NCBI RefSeq assembly: GCF_004916975.1 | Contig: NZ_STGQ01000003.1 | Coordinates: forward strand, 248,001-312,000 | Direction: 5' to 3' | Origin: Paenibacillus dokdonensis | GTDB taxonomy: Bacteria; Bacillota; Bacilli; Paenibacillales; Paenibacillaceae | Length of the DNA stretch: 64,000 nt | Translations under genes and position numbers: made by a program | Shown: positions 62,693 to 64,000 of the stretch, piece after piece | How the letters are laid out: every line of letters starts with the position of its first letter | Position numbering within the stretch: position 1 is the first letter of the stretch | The notes under the pieces: generated by a model | What the model saw: the letters and a program-made list of their open reading frames with translations, nothing else | The model's database searches: none | What the model was told of the DNA's origin: nothing

Positions 62693-62925
62693 ATCTCGAA
62701 CCTCCGTTGTATTTGCCGTTGTAATGATAACGGCTTCCCTTTATAATTCACAAAATTAAATTGTGTGCAATTCAAATTTAACATACATTGTCCCTTGATG
62801 CAAATGAGCGGCGTTTCAGGATAAACCTTGATTGAAGCGGCTTAAGGTATTATGAAATTGATTTAAATGGGTAATATATAAACGGATTCAGTTTTCATTC
62901 ATACCTATCAAAGGAGTGTTGTGCT

Positions 62926-63669
62926 ATGAAATTATCCGGCAAAACAGCCATTATTACAGGAGGAGCCAGCGGGATCGGACAAGCAACCGCGCGACTGTTT
63001 GCACAGGAGGGCGCCAATGTCGTGATAGCCGATTTTTCCGAAGCTGGACAAGAGGTTGCCAACCGGCTGCAGGATGATGGACATCGCGCGATCTACGTTA
63101 AAGTCGATGTCACAGAAGAAAAGGATATTCAGGCACTCATCGAACGCACCGTGCATACATACGGCCAGGTTGATATCATGTTCGCCAATGCGGGTGTTGC
63201 CAACGATGAGCCAGCCGATCAGCTCTCGCTTGAAAAATGGCAGCGTACGCTGGATGTGAATCTGACGGGCGTATTCTTGTCCGATAAATATGCCCTCATT
63301 CAAATGCTCAAGCAGGGTACCGGCGGTGCGATTATCAATACTGCTTCGATCCACGGACATGCCGCCAAGGCTGGAGTCACTGCATACGGCTCCTCCAAAG
63401 GCGGAGTGGTTATGCTGACACAGACCCTGGGCATTCAATATGCCAGCAGAGGTATCCGTGTCAATGCGGTATGTCCCGGATACATTGATACGCCGCTGTT
63501 AAAAGCATTGCCGCCGGAAGCGAAGCAAAAGCTTGTCGATCTGCATCCGATTGGCCGCCTGGGAAGTGCCGAGGAGGTCGCCAAAGCCGTACTCTTTCTG
63601 GCCAGCGACGACTCGACCTTCGTAGTGGGAACAAGCCTGATGGTGGACGGAGGATACACGGCTCAATAA
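62926..63669 (+). CDS. Classical SDR family oxidoreductase
   Basis: A 247-residue short-chain dehydrogenase with all key elements: TGGASGIG cofactor motif at 11-18, NAG at 88-90, N112, S141, Y154 and K158, and an ending VDGGYTAQ. The D36 after the second beta strand (VIADFS) suggests NAD(H) preference. Substrate unknown. ATG 62926 follows AAAGGAGTGTTGTGCT. It differs from the SDR at 3214-4002, which lacks the catalytic Ser. Confidence 0.9.
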   Translation: MKLSGKTAIITGGASGIGQATARLFAQEGANVVIADFSEAGQEVANRLQDDGHRAIYVKVDVTEEKDIQALIERTVHTYGQVDIMFANAGVANDEPADQLSLEKWQRTLDVNLTGVFLSDKYALIQMLKQGTGGAIINTASIHGHAAKAGVTAYGSSKGGVVMLTQTLGIQYASRGIRVNAVCPGYIDTPLLKALPPEAKQKLVDLHPIGRLGSAEEVAKAVLFLASDDSTFVVGTSLMVDGGYTAQ

Positions 63670-63679
63670 TGGACAAAAA

Positions 63680-63717
63680 AGCGTCCGTGGTTCAGTTTTA
63701 AGCTGAATCCGGACGCT
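63680..63717. terminator. Terminator after the SDR gene
   Basis: AGCGTCCG..TTCAG / CTGAAT.CGGACGCT with a seven-base loop, then CTTT on the plus strand and TTTTTT on the minus strand, so it serves both convergent genes. Confidence 0.85.
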
Positions 63718-63748
63718 CTTTCCATCCCCTTTTCTGTGGGGTGCTTCG

Positions 63749-64000
63749 TTAATTTATACTTATCCAGGTTCCAGCTGGAATCTCGTTCGCTCGTTTCCCC
63801 TTCACATGCCACAAAGATGGCATATCCCTCACATGGCGGAGTTCCACATTAAACGGTCTGTTCTGGGGCAGCCGGTTGAAGCGGAGCCACAGCCTGTTGC
63901 CGTCCACTATGCTTTCTTCCACCTGGATTCCGTCAATATCTGCTTCTTGAACATCTTTGCCGTCTGCCACGATCATTCCGGTTGAGTCTGGATCCACTCG
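63749..64000 (-). CDS. C-terminal fragment of an unrecognised protein, cut by the window edge
   Basis: The frame is open from the stop at 63749 to the window edge, giving 83 visible residues. It is mainly beta-like (QVEESIVDGNRLWLRFNRL, then LWHVKGKRANEIPAGTWISIN at the end). I do not recognise the family; a C-terminal beta domain of a secreted or carbohydrate-active protein is possible. The start lies outside the window, and the GTG at 63997 is not evidence of one. Confidence 0.6.
   Translation of the reverse strand, partial: RVDPDSTGMIVADGKDVQEADIDGIQVEESIVDGNRLWLRFNRLPQNRPFNVELRHVRDMPSLWHVKGKRANEIPAGTWISIN

Noticed and set aside
1..64000. CRISPR arrays, insertion sequences, prophage, tRNA and rRNA genes
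   Set aside because: No direct-repeat arrays, transposase-like frames, phage structural genes or recognisable tRNA/rRNA sequences were seen on either strand.

Overview
The window looks like a chromosomal segment of a Paenibacillus-type Gram-positive (Bacillales, Paenibacillaceae). The reasons are strong AGGAGG-type ribosome binding sites, frequent TTG and GTG starts, an S-box SAM riboswitch, futalosine-route menaquinone biosynthesis (mqnE), Bacillus-like synteny (yutJ-yuzB-yutI; a yrhD/E/F/G-like formate block), YesM/YesN-type two-component genes beside a sugar ABC transporter, and many intrinsic terminators. I saw no rRNA, tRNA, CRISPR array, transposase or prophage. The species assignment is inference.

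Layout. 0.2-4 kb: mqnE, a type II NADH dehydrogenase-like flavoprotein, YuzB-like and NifU-like small proteins, and an SDR with an altered active site. 4.2-7.2 kb: the methionine importer metN-metI-metQ behind a SAM-I riboswitch. 7.2-19 kb: a HEPN-like protein, heme A synthase, a thioredoxin-like protein, a DUF2515 protein, a YtgP/MurJ-type flippase, DUF456, a HAD phosphatase and two tandem class B penicillin-binding proteins. 19-24.5 kb: a WYL regulator, an unknown protein behind a consensus LexA (SOS) box, small unknown genes, an AIM24 protein and an Fsr-type MFS pump. 24.5-30.4 kb: EcsC, an Lrp regulator facing a TauE/DUF1634 exporter pair, a K+/H+ antiporter and an Eis-like acetyltransferase. 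30.4-38 kb: beta-mannosidase, a sensor kinase, small membrane proteins, and a YeiH exporter facing XRE and LysR regulators.

38.9-46.2 kb is a formate/molybdenum-cofactor block. A formate/nitrite channel, moaA, fdhD and a DUF2294 gene lie on the minus strand, divergent from a 978-residue formate dehydrogenase and its DUF1641 partner. Both the channel gene and the dehydrogenase gene have roughly 200-nt leaders in which a recognisable promoter is followed by a terminator-like hairpin ahead of the start codon. This suggests transcription attenuation by something I cannot name.

46.4-62 kb: a multi-PAS hybrid kinase, then a sugar module on the minus strand. The module holds a LacI regulator, a GH94 cellobiose phosphorylase-like enzyme, a solute-binding lipoprotein, two permeases, a YesM-type kinase, a YesN-type regulator and a Gfo/Idh/MocA oxidoreductase. 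Two near-identical LacI-type operators sit before lacI and before the phosphorylase gene. A plausible reading is uptake of a beta-glucoside-like oligosaccharide, sensed by the two-component pair, and intracellular phosphorolysis. The window closes with a glutathione peroxidase, a classical SDR and the C-terminal end of an unrecognised protein cut by the edge.

The most interesting signals are the two formate-gene leaders, the LexA box on an uncharacterised gene next to a WYL regulator, the SDR lacking its catalytic serine, and the small unknown membrane or leader-like genes.
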